A DNA stretch of 64,000 nt, from the NCBI RefSeq assembly GCF_035222485.1, contig NC_085923.1, forward strand, positions 3,348,001 to 3,412,000. Direction: 5' to 3'. The position numbers and the translations under genes were made by a program. This document shows, piece by piece, positions 43,351 through 54,410 of this stretch. Position 1 is the stretch's first letter, and each line of letters opens with the position of its first letter. This DNA is from Podospora pseudoanserina (taxonomy: Eukaryota; Ascomycota; Sordariomycetes; Sordariales; Podosporaceae). The notes under the pieces are model-generated. The model did not search any database and was not told where the DNA came from. It was given only the letters and a program-made list of their open reading frames with translations.

Positions 43351-44110
43351 CAAAGGGCTTCAGAGCAAGCAGACACAAGAAAGGAAAATGAGGTTGGTCG
43401 TCAGTCAGGACGCGGGGGTTTCCGTGTTATGGGACTGGATTGGTACATCAGCAGGGTAGGTACCGTGGTGATGATGGGCTGCGGCCAAGGAGGGCAGAAG
43501 AACAGGAATTGAATGGAAGACTTGGAAGAAGCGCAGGAGGAAACGGTGATTGCTCAGAACAAAACCACGCGGAATTCCCGGGCGTGATGCGCCACCCGTC
43601 CCATAGGCCAGCCACGGGCGAAGTTAAAGTGAGGTGTCGAGGCCACATCCCGAGCAACTGGATCACTGAAAAGAAAAAACAATGGCCCTGTGTGTATCAC
43701 CAGTGGTCCGATTGGGTTTGGTGGAACGGTTCGGCCAAGAACGGACTGGGGGGGTCAAGAATTAAAGCCCCTGCTCAAGTGGTCGATCGGCCCTCTGATT
43801 GGCTGCCATCTGATTTCACGCCTGACCCATCAGCGTCTGCGCTCTCCAATCCGTGCGATGATTCGATGTTTATTGTCCTCAGCCCAATCTCTGGGGTGTC
43901 GCCAATTTGAGAACGATTTGCTGATGGGAGCATGCTTTCTCCATGAGACGTAATTATGAGACGGCCCAGGCTGGGATCGAGCCCTCCCCACGGTTTGGAA
44001 GAATCTTGAAGTTGATGTCATTTGTTGACATTGGTGTTTGGTGGGGGAAATATAATAGCGGTCAACCACGGCAGAAAAGAAATAGAAAACTAACAAAAAT
44101 GAAAATGATC
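43351..44110. other. Intergenic, no gene
   Basis: Upstream DNA of the zinc-finger gene. It holds GTAGGTACC at 43456. Around 43955-43985 the minus strand shows a T-arm-like GGGCTCGATCCCAGCC, but no full tRNA can be folded by eye. Confidence 0.45.
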
Positions 44111-44182
44111 TAGCTGCGACTCGTTTCGATCGAGTGACCTCCGGGTTATGAGCCCGGCGCGCTTCCGCTGCGCCACGCAGCT
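44111..44182 (-). tRNA. Initiator tRNA-Met (CAT)
   Basis: 72 nt, no intron. The minus strand begins AGCTGCGTGGCGCAGCGGAA and ends GTCGCAGCTA, so acceptor AGCTGCG pairs with CGCAGCT and closes with the A1-U72 pair of eukaryotic initiators. The anticodon stem-loop GCCGGGCTCATAACCCGG has the three G-C pairs typical of initiators, and the T-loop reads CGATCGAAA rather than TTCGA. A T-run follows at 44102-44105. Confidence 0.93.
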
Positions 44183-44407
44183 TGTTTCTGGGGGTGGTTG
44201 GTTTGTGGCTTGAATTCTGTCTTGACATTTGCAGGACATCGGGCAGTCGTTGAGACAGTGGTGGTGGGTAATTGTCGCTTTTATTTATTTACAGTGTCTT
44301 CTCTTTCAGTTTTTCATACATAGGTAGGTAAGATGCACAGCGATGGCATCCATCCAACTCATTCACCCCTTTTTCTCACCCTCCCGCCAACTCACAGCTT
44401 TCCTCTC

Positions 44408-47400
44408 TCACAGAGCACACATGCCACCCCGAAGATTGCCAATTGTGTCAAGCTTGGGCTTGATGTTACCAAGGCTGTTGTACTCCGTCGAGCTCATCCC
44501 CCGCCTCGTGTTGGCCGCACCCCGAAAGCCGCCGCGGCTGAAGCCCATGCCCAACAGCGTGCCGACGACAGTGGTAAATGCGTTGTCCGGGTCCTTGACG
44601 ACGCTGTACACAGCCACGCCGACTTCGCCGGCAACGCCAATGAGCGTCAGCAGCCCACGCACGCTCGTCGCAATGAGACCGCCTCCGGTAGGTCCGATGA
44701 AGGGAATGAAGAATAGGAAACCCATGATCATGTTCAGGATGAATTCTTCCCGCCTCCTCTTCTCGATCTCCTTGGCCTCTTCGACAATCTTGTCCATTTG
44801 TGCAACAGCCTCTTCCACGGCAAAGGCCGGCAGCGAGCCAGCGTCGGTAAGGTCAGACATTTCAATGTCGTGCTCAAACTCGGCAAACACCTTCATGTCG
44901 CGGTAGCGGTTGAGCAGGTCCTGCGCCCCGGGAAGGGCCTCGGTAATGACGTCTTTGGGGTTGCTGAGCCTCACTTTGCCGCTGTCCATGGTGGGGAAGT
45001 CGTGGAAATGTATACTGTTCCAGTTGATGCAGTCCCTGACCTTGTCCGCGTCCGAGAACTGGCACCCGTTGGCGAGCGACATCTGGCGTTTGGCAAACCT
45101 GATCCAGTCCTTCTCAATGCCCCATGTGTCAAAGATATCCTTGAAGAAGCCGTCCCGGTCGGTCAGCGTGAAAGTGGTGTTGGGGTGTTTACTGTTGAAG
45201 CCCGGCTCAGGATCAAATTCGACCCTGGGGCATTTGTCCCTGGGTACCATTTGCTTTCCATTCTTACAGCCAGCAAATCTTTCACACGCGGCTCCACACC
45301 ACGCGTTGGTACATGTGTCACAGCAGGTAACTGTCTTCATCTCGCCGCACTTGAAGTACTTATCGACCTTGTCGGTGGCCATGAAATTCTTGATCTGCCC
45401 GGGGATCTGCTCCTTGACATAGCCCTCCCAAACCGAGAACTTCTTGTCGTAGCCATCATCGATGAGCTTCTGGTACTTCTTGAGCGCGCCGTCGAAAATG
45501 GCAACCTGGACATCGACGATGTATTGTTCCAGGCAGTGCGACGGAATAGACCCCTTACGGTCCTCGAGCTGCTTGAGTGTGGTGTACTGCCCTGTGCAAG
45601 CAGGGAGCTCCTCGTAGATCAGTTTGTCCTCGGTGTCGTCCGTGATGCTGCCAGACCCATCCATCCACTCTTGAAGGTCTACGGCCCAATCTGTCGTGCC
45701 CAAAAAGTTATGCGCGTGGTAGAACTCTGTTCTCTTCGCCTTCATCTCGTCGTCCATCCAGGCCACCCATTCTGTGTCGTCGTACACCATGATGTTGGAG
45801 CCTTCTTTTGTGTATCGCTTGTTGACCCTGCCGGAAGCAATGATCTCGTCTAGTTCGGCATTGGCAATGTAGCCGGAAAATGCTGTGCACCGGCCTTTGG
45901 CGGCCTGGGAATTGCGGTTATCGCCCGTGAACAGACAGTTCTCACCATCACAGCCGGCCTGGGCCATCTTGAAAGACCGCCCATAGCTCGTCACACCGAC
46001 CAAGATCTTGTTGGAGGGGGCACCAGCCTTGGTGATCATGGAAAGTGCGTCCTTGGTCTCGGTCTCGTTGACATGGGACCGCAGGCAGCTGCCACTCGGG
46101 CAACCGGGAGATGTCCACTTGTTACCAGCATCCCACTGGCCGTGCAAGTCATATGTCATGAAGACGATGTAATCCAGAGCTTCCGCCATTTGCTTGATGG
46201 GGAAAGCACGGAGGTACCAGAAGGACGCCGGGGCTGCGAACGAGACCGTCTTGGACGTGCCTACCTCCTGCTTGATGCTGGCCAAGAGTCTGTAGTAGTT
46301 AAGACCATTGACCGGATCGTCAGCGGGGATGTCAGGGATGTCAGGGGCTCCTGGGTATTCCCAGTCGAGATCGATGCCATCTAGATTGTGCTCGTTTATA
46401 AAGGAGATGATGTTCCGCTTGAACACGTCGCGATTGCGTGGTTGGGCAGCTTCGCGTAGAATATCGAACGTGCCGGGCAAAGCAGAGAAATCCCATCCGC
46501 CAAGTGATACAATCTTCTTGACACCCTGGAGCTGCTTGAAGGCCTCAAACTGCTCCTTCACCAGGGGGTCCGTGATCTCAATGCGAAAGTCGCCACGCGT
46601 GACGTTGGGGAAGGCAAAGTGAATGTGGGTGTATGTGTCGGTGTCGATCTGGCTGGCATCCATGGTCAAGCACTCGCGGTTGAAGTTCCAGCCCTCAAAG
46701 TAGCCAAGCTTGAACCTGGCCGGCGGCGTGGAACCCTTGATGATGTCTCTGCCGCAGTTGCTGATGCACCCTGATTTTCCCGGCGCCGAAGAACCCGGAG
46801 CACCCGTCTCTGACTTGGAAATGACACAAAAGTCATCCGTCATGCCGCACTGCCCCCAGATATTACAGCATACGTTGAGGGGGCACGGGTTTAACGTGCT
46901 GATGTTGGTCCCTACAGGGGGCCGGACGGTGCCGTTCATGGTCGGTCCGCACATTGCATTCTGAAGCAAAGATATCAGTATCTGGAATGGAGTGAGTGAG
47001 TGCTTTCCGGTCTGTGGGCACTTACGGGAACAATAGCAGGCATGGGGGCAGCTCCGTCGCTGACACACATGGTGAAATCGGGGTACAGCAGCTTGCAGCC
47101 GTTCCAGCCCCACGTGTTCTTGTTGAAGTTCTCGAGCTCAGTCACGGTGAGCATGTTGCTCGCTGCGATTTTGGCACAGTTGTCGTCTCTTTTGGTTCGG
47201 TACACAGCGCAGTAGCCGTCGGCGCCCTTCTTGGGCCTCAAGTCGGGCAACTTCCCCTGACTACAACACACATGTTGACCCTCGGCAAGGGTGGAGCATA
47301 GGCTGCTCTGAGGATTGGCCTTGGTAAAGTCATCTCCAGAGATTCCCTACGAGGTCGTTTCATTAGTCTTCGTTTGGCGGTCACAGAGGAAGTGGACTTA

Positions 47401-48619
47401 CACATTTGTTGGCCAGTGAACCACAGTCATCGCCCAACACAACCTGGCGCGTCTTGCACGTGCCGTCCGAGTTTCCGGGAGGAAGGGTACTGGGCAAAGT
47501 GCCGCTGCTGCAACAGACTCGCTCGCCTAAAATGAGCGATTGGCAAAGATCTTTTCGGTTGTAGGATACTAGCTGGGTTTGTGAAATCCCGCATCGTCCT
47601 GCCACAGCATAGCAACCCTCGCCTGCTTGCACAGTGGTGAACCTGCAGTCGGCCCGCGGGCTGAGTCTCGCAGAGCGGCCGACGAGATCACGAGGACTAG
47701 ACTGGTGAGAGGTGCTGGTGCCGTTCGAAATGGTGCCGTTCCTGGACAGTTCCTCTACGGGACTCGGAACGCGTAGAGTGACCGTCATCCAGTCCACACC
47801 CACGCCCGCCTGGGAGACACATTTGCCGTCGGCCCATGTCTTGACCACCTCCTGGACAAGTTCGAGATTCTTGGCGCTGCTGGCCACGATGCCGATGCTG
47901 TAGTCGGCACCTCGGTTCTTGGCTCCACACAGCTGCACCACAGTAGTTCCCGAGATGGACTTGTCTTGGGCATGCTTGAGGAAAGCATCAAGCACATCTG
48001 ATGTCACACCGTGCTGGTGCACCTCGGCGCCGGCGAAAAGACCGATGAGTGACGTTTGCGAGTAGCCAAAGGCAATGGCATTGTTGGTGCATGACGGCTT
48101 TTGAGACGCGAGGTAGCTCTTCACCTGGCGACCAGCGGATAACAGGTGGTTCACCGCGAAGTCGCCAGCCTTGCCGGGGTGGTGAATGTGGACAGAGGTT
48201 ACTTCCAAGGCCTTGTTGGCGGTTGTGCACAAGGACGCCCGGGTTTCGTCCGGCATGAAGGCGGCCTTCACAGAGCCTGAAGTGTCGTAGTCTGCTGTGC
48301 ATGCCCTGATGACGGTAGGCGTCTCCTTGTCCTCGGCCATTTGGACGACCATGTTTAGCAACATGGTCTCGTTGCAAGATGTCAGTTGAGACACATCTGG
48401 AAACAGGTACCACGGGTCCTCGCCCGCCTTACGGCAGGAAATAGGACATGCTTGCAGTGCCTCGATAGGCTGCGCTTGTACTGCGGAGAGCCACTTGTCG
48501 AGCTCATCTTCCACTTCCCGGGCGTTGACAACGGGATGGAAGAGAGTAGAGGAGGATACGTCGTTTGCCAAGGCCCCGGCTGCCCCTGTGGCTACGAGGG
48601 CGCATAGAAACGCCTTCAT
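44408..48619 (-). CDS. Killer-toxin alpha/beta-type chitinase: LysM, CBM18, GH18, hydrophobic tail
   Basis: Exons 48619-47402, 47346-47026 and 46960-44408 give 1363 residues. After a signal peptide (MKAFLCALVATGAAGALA) and an N-terminal domain of about 300 residues come three LysM modules (about 325-370, 388-434, 451-505), a CBM18 chitin-binding module (CPLNVCCNIWGQCG, about 536-558), and a GH18 domain (about 595-950) with the catalytic motif DGIDLDWEYPG, acid Glu714. The C-terminal 400 residues hold a Cys-rich CCDTCTNAWCGAACERFAGC and, after a dibasic KRRR at 1247, a long hydrophobic segment (MGFLFFIPFIGP, GLLTLIGVAGEVGVAVY). This is the layout of subgroup C chitinases related to the alpha/beta precursor of the yeast zymocin. 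It should be secreted, bind chitin and cut it. The gene looks whole. Confidence 0.92.
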
Positions 48620-49757
48620 AATGATACGCGAGACCGGAAACCGATGGGGAGGAGTGTCCCGCACTACCTAGAAGACGATGATGATGCAAGACAGGGTGAT
48701 GAGTGTAGTTGGAGTAGAAGAAGAGGGCAATATGGAGATGTTGAGAGATGCCGTGGAGGACACAGACAGGTCCAAGGTCTTCAGCAGCAGATAATGAAAT
48801 ATGAAGACAAGTGCAACGGTGAGTGACAACCTGGAAGCTGACCGCAGTCAACAACTTCGAGCTAGTAACAGCCCCGAGTTTGTGGACACTCGAGAAGTGC
48901 CCCAGTCCCATGTCAAGGAGGGTTGCGAGCACTCACACGAGCGATGGGTCGACTGTATCATTCCGATAGCATCGCCACATTTACCCCAGCTCTTTAGGCA
49001 TCGCTTGTTAAGTTGTTTCCCACGTTCATAATGTACGTAGGTTGGACTTAGGATGCCAGTTGCTCGTAGGTACACACATGTAACTGTCCCACGTTTCATT
49101 CCTGATGGATTTCGGCAAGGCGCAATTCGTTAAATGTCATATCCACCGATCATTTCATGCACCTGTGAAAAAGGAGCTATCAGCGCCAAGACGTGGCCAT
49201 GCAGCAAGGTACTGGGTAAGGTCGCATTATGGGGACCCTTCGACTGTGTTGGGCTTTGTGTTGGTGCGCTGACCGTTACATTTCCGTGCTGCAGGGACAG
49301 ATTCACCGACGGATATGCCTTCACGTATGTTGGCAGACCGTCTGTTGGTTGTTGTAATGACATACTGCAACATGAGACGGGAAAGCCCAGGTTCATGATA
49401 GAGGGCGGGGTGCCTAGCTTAGGCTTTTTCCAGATGTGAGAACAACACCTGGACAGGGATGGAATCCAAGATGTCAAAGTTCGATGAGTATGGTACCTAG
49501 GTACGGTGTACTTCCAGATATTCAACCCAGATAAAATTCCTGGTCATTCAGAGATCGACAAGGCAAGCCAGCCGTGAAGGAACCTGCGTACCTGGGTATC
49601 TATTAGAACCTGTCTCTGTTTGTCCCTGATCAAAACCTCGCGCACTTGCCCCTGAGGTTTTTCTTCGCCTTCCGGCTCTTGAGACCGTGCCAAAGTATCT
49701 CCATTTCGTCTTCTTCTATTCCCCCATTCAACAACACCACCACGACAAGCCTACATC
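48620..49757. promoter_or_regulatory. Divergent intergenic region between chitinase and secreted protein
   Basis: A 1.14-kb gap separates the two divergent starts. It contains GGTACCTAGGTACGGTGTAC at 49492 and CT-rich tracts just before 49758. A shared promoter is possible but not shown. No gene inside is supported. Confidence 0.4.
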
Positions 49758-50651
49758 ATGAAGATCCCTTTTGCCCTTACTCTTGCCTTCTTCATCACGT
49801 CTGTGTGGGCAGGGGGGTACCAAAACTGCCTCGAGAGGGTTTGGCTGTTTCAGGCCTATCTCATCGATCAACAGAATCCCGAGGCAGACCGCCAGATTGG
49901 TTATCAATGCAGCAATTGGAACAACTACCAATCCAAATGTATAGGCAATTGGGTGCCTTGCCGGGGGAGACAGGGACGCCGCCAGTGCAACTTTGACGAT
50001 TTCCAGCTCTTTTTGGGCAACCTGCGGCCGGGAATGGCCGGCGTGACACAGGCTGCTACAAGGGCGGACGGCTCTCTGGACGTTGAGAGGACTGCGACCA
50101 ACTGTCTCTGGACTTGGAGAGACCATGGGCGGCCCCCTTACAACTTCAGGGGATACAAGGCGGTCAAGCATGGACGCAATAATCACAACGACTTCATCTA
50201 CCGGATCGGCCAGATCACGAACGACAACTACAACAAGCCAGCCGTGAGAGCGGCCGCCGGTGCGCAAGCCTTCCGCAACGTCGACGACACGCTGTCCAAG
50301 ATCACCACAGCTCGTGTTGCAGACCACGGCCGTCACTTGATCCCCGCTGCCCGCAACGCTCTCCCCGGTGTTACGATCTGGGAAAAGAACTTTGGCCCGA
50401 GTCCGTACTATCGCGACGGCTATGTACCACCCGCCGGCGTCGATCCAGACGAGAGGCAGTGGAAGACGGTCGACTGGGAGGGTACCATCAACAGCCCCAA
50501 TAACCCTTCCGACACCCGCACTCGCGTCCGGAACTGGCTTAATACTTATTATCGGGGTGATGCTGCCAATATTAATGCCCGAGACCACTGGCAAGTACTC
50601 AGATCGTACAAGAATATCAGCGACCGGACAAACCGTTGCCGAAGGCGTTAG
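49758..50651 (+). CDS. Secreted protein of unknown function, divergent partner of the chitinase
   Basis: A single-exon frame of 297 residues with a clear signal peptide (MKIPFALTLAFFITSVWAG). The mature N-terminus has GYQNCLERVWLFQAYLID, and spaced cysteines follow (IGYQCSNWNNYQSKC, WVPCRGRQGRRQC), then FDDFQLFLGNLRPGMAG, a Trp/Tyr-rich middle (NFRGYKAVKHGRNNHNDFIY), a central Ala/Arg-rich helix and a basic C-terminus ending NRCRRR. No domain I know matches. Proteins with this GYQNCLERVW start are, to my memory, found beside subgroup C chitinase genes in other filamentous fungi, which would make it a candidate partner or cargo; this is inference from position and secretion. It looks complete. 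Confidence 0.75.
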   Translation: MKIPFALTLAFFITSVWAGGYQNCLERVWLFQAYLIDQQNPEADRQIGYQCSNWNNYQSKCIGNWVPCRGRQGRRQCNFDDFQLFLGNLRPGMAGVTQAATRADGSLDVERTATNCLWTWRDHGRPPYNFRGYKAVKHGRNNHNDFIYRIGQITNDNYNKPAVRAAAGAQAFRNVDDTLSKITTARVADHGRHLIPAARNALPGVTIWEKNFGPSPYYRDGYVPPAGVDPDERQWKTVDWEGTINSPNNPSDTRTRVRNWLNTYYRGDAANINARDHWQVLRSYKNISDRTNRCRRR

Positions 50652-50910
50652 GTGCTTTACTACTTCTTCAAGTCCATTCACCTGGTCATATCATCGTTTT
50701 TATGGCAGGAGTTGGATTTGATGCGGGGAAAAGATTTGGATGGGAGTCTTCTTCAAGACAGTTTGCTTTCGCTTCTCATTAGCATATGCATGTAAATAAA
50801 TACATCAGGTACTGATGGCCTAGAAGGGGATTCTCCGTCTCAAACTGTTAACGTTTCATCAGTCAGGTATAACTCGTCATTTTACGTCTCATCTACATGG
50901 AACTCTCCCC

Positions 50911-51681
50911 TCACTCCGTCCTGTCAAATTCCTCGCACTCTCCATCCATCATGGCATCCAAATCAACGCTGTTCATCACCTTGGCCCCCATATCTTCAGG
51001 ATCGACAAAGTATACATTCTCAGGCCCGCAAGGAAAGTAAATGTCATTCGTAACCCCATAACCCGCCAGCACACCGTCCAGACAGACCAGATGAACCTCG
51101 GCGAGGTTGCCAAACTTCCTGAACAATTTCGACTCGGTGTAGGAGAAATACTCGCTAGAGAGCTCCCTCTCCAGTCGCAGCCGTCGGACCTGGTGAGCAA
51201 CAGCACGAAAGTCGTGGAGATCCGTCGCCCCAACCGACATCACGTCGATGCCAAAGTTGAACCAGACATAGCGGTTCCGCTCGCCCTGCGGGTCGTCCTC
51301 GGGCACGGGGTCGAACCCGTCGGTAGCGGTGGTCATGATCTCGGAGAAGGCTTTTTGGTATCCACCGTTGGGGTACTTGCTCAGGTGCTCACGGGCTTCA
51401 CTGCAAGCGTGCAGTTGAGCCGGCGCCGGGGTGTGGGAACGAAGGTGGCGCACTGGTGGCAGACGTTTCTTCATCCATGCGTCCGTCCACGAGTCTGGAT
51501 CGGTGACCTTGACGGGGCTCGGGTCATGGTGGACCACGCGCACCTCGACGATGCGGGGTTTGACGCTCAGCTCCCAGATACGAGCCCGGAGCTCGGATGG
51601 CAGACGGGGGAAGGGGTGGAACGTCGCAACGGTGGCGGTGGTCATGATTGTGGTCGTCCAGTGTGTGGAAGCCGACTTCAT
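50911..51681 (-). CDS. 2EXR domain protein
   Basis: An intact 256-residue frame. Residues 21-115 read FHPFPRLPSELRARIWELSV, RIVEVRVVHHD, then PVRHLRSHTPAPAQLHACSEAREHLSKY, the F-box-like 2EXR domain found in very large numbers in Pezizomycotina. The C-terminal half has YVWFNFGIDVMSVG and FRAVAHQVRRLRLERELSS, also typical, and an acidic end. The function of 2EXR proteins is not established. It points away from the LysM-WSC gene and has no visible link to the secreted genes on either side. Confidence 0.88.
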   Translation of the reverse strand: MKSASTHWTTTIMTTATVATFHPFPRLPSELRARIWELSVKPRIVEVRVVHHDPSPVKVTDPDSWTDAWMKKRLPPVRHLRSHTPAPAQLHACSEAREHLSKYPNGGYQKAFSEIMTTATDGFDPVPEDDPQGERNRYVWFNFGIDVMSVGATDLHDFRAVAHQVRRLRLERELSSEYFSYTESKLFRKFGNLAEVHLVCLDGVLAGYGVTNDIYFPCGPENVYFVDPEDMGAKVMNSVDLDAMMDGECEEFDRTE

Positions 51682-52650
51682 GGATTCCGTCGGTAAGCGT
51701 TGGGCTAGACCTCGGGCTGACTTGAATTAAATGAAGGGAACAGGGGCCGACGGAGGAAGCGAACGAAAAGTTGGTTGGAACTACTAAGTGAGAAAATAGG
51801 CCTGTTCTGTTGGTGATATCAGACTGAAGTCGACCGAGGAAGAAATCTATGTGCCTAGAACATCAACCACTTACCTGTCGGGGAATGGCTACCTAGCTTG
51901 ACAGTCAATGCCAAGCATGTAGACATATGCGCCAATACAACGCAACGTGATGATGGAGGCTCTTGGGGATGCATTGGGGGAGTGTGGTCGTACTTGGTAG
52001 GCAGATTTAGCAACAAGCAGTTGGACAGAAAAGTCCTCAGTGTCGATGCAAAAGTCACCTTCCTAAATTGTGTCTCATTGGATCCATCAGACGAAGATCC
52101 AAGCCCTGCCCTTTCATACAAGGGACGGGAACTTTTTAGACTTAAATTTTTTTCTTATCTTTGTTGGTTGTCCTGATGTTACATACCGTAGGGCTGCGCC
52201 CCTGCCAAGTCCGCCCCTCCATTCGGTTGGTACCGGCTCGCTACCTCGCTAGAGTGGCAAGGCTCGGGGCTGTCTTTTTTCTTCCATTGCCTACTAGATG
52301 CTATGGATTCCTGGCTGAGACTATCGTTCCATTTGACAGTAAGGTAAGTGGTATCAGCGAGCCTGTTGGTAGCTTCACTGGGATACTTCGTCGTGACAAT
52401 GATGCTGGCCCCGACTCGGTACCTGTGTGTACCTTAGGTTACCTAGTTCGGGAGCCGGGGGTAAGCTGGAGACATCAACAACCTACCAGCCCTCCACTCA
52501 ATAGAGAGGTCTGCGTTCACATTGAACGTTGCTCAAGTTGTTTTTGACCGGCTCAGCTCTCCCTCCTGGCGTCAGGTTCTGGTGTTCTTGCGCCTGCACC
52601 ACTCCATCTATCTTTTCGGTCAACTTCACTTCGTCATCTTCGTCAACATC
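51682..52650. other. Intergenic, upstream of LysM-WSC gene
   Basis: Nearly 1 kb with no supported gene. A cluster of TACCT/AGGTA units lies at 52418-52446. The strand near 52630 is pyrimidine-rich just before the next start. Confidence 0.45.
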
Positions 52651-53409
52651 ATGAAGACCTCTTGGTTGTTGTCTTTCATTGGGCTGTCGCTTCTCGCACG
52701 CAGAGCGAGATGCACCGACTACCCTCTACTTCCATACGACCCAGAAACCACCTCTGACTGTGCCGACTGGTTCAACAATGACGATGGCCGGTCTTGCAAG
52801 TGGGTGCGCGACTACTTCGAGGCTACTCCAGAGGAGTTCAGTCGTTGGAATCCATCTGTCGGCCTCAACTGCGAGCCGTGGTACGAATGGAATTCGTACT
52901 GCGTCATCACATGGACCAAGATCAACAGCACCCTGCCGGCTACGAGCAAAACCACAACTACGAGCAGCTTGACCACCACCGCGCCCATTCTAGGGCCCTC
53001 GCCGACAGCCTGGACTGACATGGGCTGCTATGTCGAGGATCCGGAGCTTCCCATTCTTGACGTCAACTTCAACCCCAACGGAGACTCGTCTCTGAGCGTT
53101 CCCAAGTGCTGGCAGACGTGCTATCGCCGTTTTTACGATTATGCCGGCGTTCAAAACGGCAACCAGTGCTGGTGCGGCTCCTATGTCGGCGGCGAGTGGG
53201 CTGCCAACCAGACCAGCTGCAACTCGCCCTGCACAGGCAATCCCAGTACCTTTTGCGGCGGTCCTGGATTCATTCGGATTTACAAGGCCGACAAAAACGT
53301 GCCTTCTGTCACCACAACTTCAACCGCCGGCACTGTCAGTTCCACGAGCACATCTACTTCTGGCGCGAAGCGTAACTTAGATGCTGTCAAAAACATGGGT
53401 ATATTTTAG
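52651..53409 (+). CDS. Secreted protein with LysM-like and WSC carbohydrate-binding domains
   Basis: A single-exon frame of 252 residues. Signal peptide MKTSWLLSFIGLSLLARRAR. Residues about 30-87 form a LysM-like module (SDCADWF, CKWVRDYFEATPEEFSRWNP, CEPWYEWNSYCV). A Thr/Ser linker follows, and residues about 123-215 form a WSC domain (DMGCYVEDPE, CWQTCYRRFYDYAGVQNGNQCWCG, TFCGGPGFIRIYK). LysM binds chitin or related glycans and WSC binds wall polysaccharides, so the protein should sit in the wall or outside the cell. The tail is Ser/Thr-rich without a convincing GPI signal. The start at 52651 was chosen because the signal peptide begins there. Fungal proteins combining these domains are known but few have been studied. 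Confidence 0.85.
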   Translation: MKTSWLLSFIGLSLLARRARCTDYPLLPYDPETTSDCADWFNNDDGRSCKWVRDYFEATPEEFSRWNPSVGLNCEPWYEWNSYCVITWTKINSTLPATSKTTTTSSLTTTAPILGPSPTAWTDMGCYVEDPELPILDVNFNPNGDSSLSVPKCWQTCYRRFYDYAGVQNGNQCWCGSYVGGEWAANQTSCNSPCTGNPSTFCGGPGFIRIYKADKNVPSVTTTSTAGTVSSTSTSTSGAKRNLDAVKNMGIF

Positions 53410-54410
53410 ACGCGAGGTACTCAGTTGATTGATACGGCTTCACGACGGATCATAGGCAAAATGTTGAGGTTTGGGGTGACTTGTCCAGGTACTCTGCTAT
53501 CATGTATCTTAGGTTTAGATATCTTAGCTAGCGCTTTTCTTGGGTACATAGCAATTCGAAGACCAAGATTGACATGACCAGGCATCATTTGCGAATCTGC
53601 CGCTTTGTGTCATGTTCGCCAGGTTGCTGGAAGACACTCATGGACCGACACGGGGAAAAGTCTCCACCCCTTGCCATTGATGTCTCCGGTTTGCGCGCCT
53701 ATTGTGTCCCTTCACCGTTCTTCCCAACAGCACCGAATGGAACACCGAACATGTCTTGGCACCCGACAGGCTCCAACATAGGAAGTCTTTTGGTTATCCT
53801 GAACCTCGGTCGTCCGAGCCCTCCCTAGACATAGTGTGGCACAGCACATGGAATATAGCAGTATACCTTTCCCCCGCGAGTGGAATGTAACATTAGATGT
53901 GATGCATTAGGCGGTGCGCTGCGCCACCTGAACATGCGGGACTCATTTGGTAATCTCGGCCCGCAACAGGCAAGTCTACATTTCCAGGCTCCAGCCATGT
54001 GATTGTAACTCCGGACGGTAAGTTTCCTACCCCTACCCTGGCTATAACTTTGCCTTGATGGTTGTTGGGTCAGCGCAACACTGAGGACTGAGCTTCGCCT
54101 CCACATACCTTACACTTTATTGATGAGACTCGCTTCCAAGATTGCTACCTTATAGGCCCAAATCTCCTTGGCACCCTCCTCACAGAATAATTGGCACCGC
54201 AAATAAAGAACCCCATCTTAAACTGTGAACCATGCCTCAAAAGTAAAGTAATAGGCCGTGAAACTATCTGTTAAGGCTTATCAAGGATCTGGGAAGACCT
54301 ATAACCTATCTTAAAGGGGTACAACTATCTTTAAAAGAAGTTATAATTATACACCCTCCCTTTTTGTTAACTGTGCATCCCCAGCTAGATTAGCGTTCTA
54401 TATAGCTCCT
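53410..54410. other. Transition from genic DNA to AT-rich repeat block
   Basis: 53410-54200 is ordinary sequence without a supported gene. From about 54240 TA steps increase. The last five bases, CTCCT, form the left target-site duplication of the retrotransposon. Confidence 0.5.

Noticed and set aside
43955-43990. tRNA-like T-arm on the minus strand
   Set aside because: GGGCTCGATCCCAGCC could be a T-arm, but no anticodon arm or paired acceptor strand can be found nearby.
44798-45853. Plus-strand frame of 351 codons
   Set aside because: It lies antisense to the GH18 domain of the chitinase, has no domain, and is explained by codon bias of the real gene.
49728-50681. Minus-strand frame of 317 codons
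   Set aside because: Antisense shadow of the secreted 297-residue gene; Val/Leu-rich with no signal peptide or domain.
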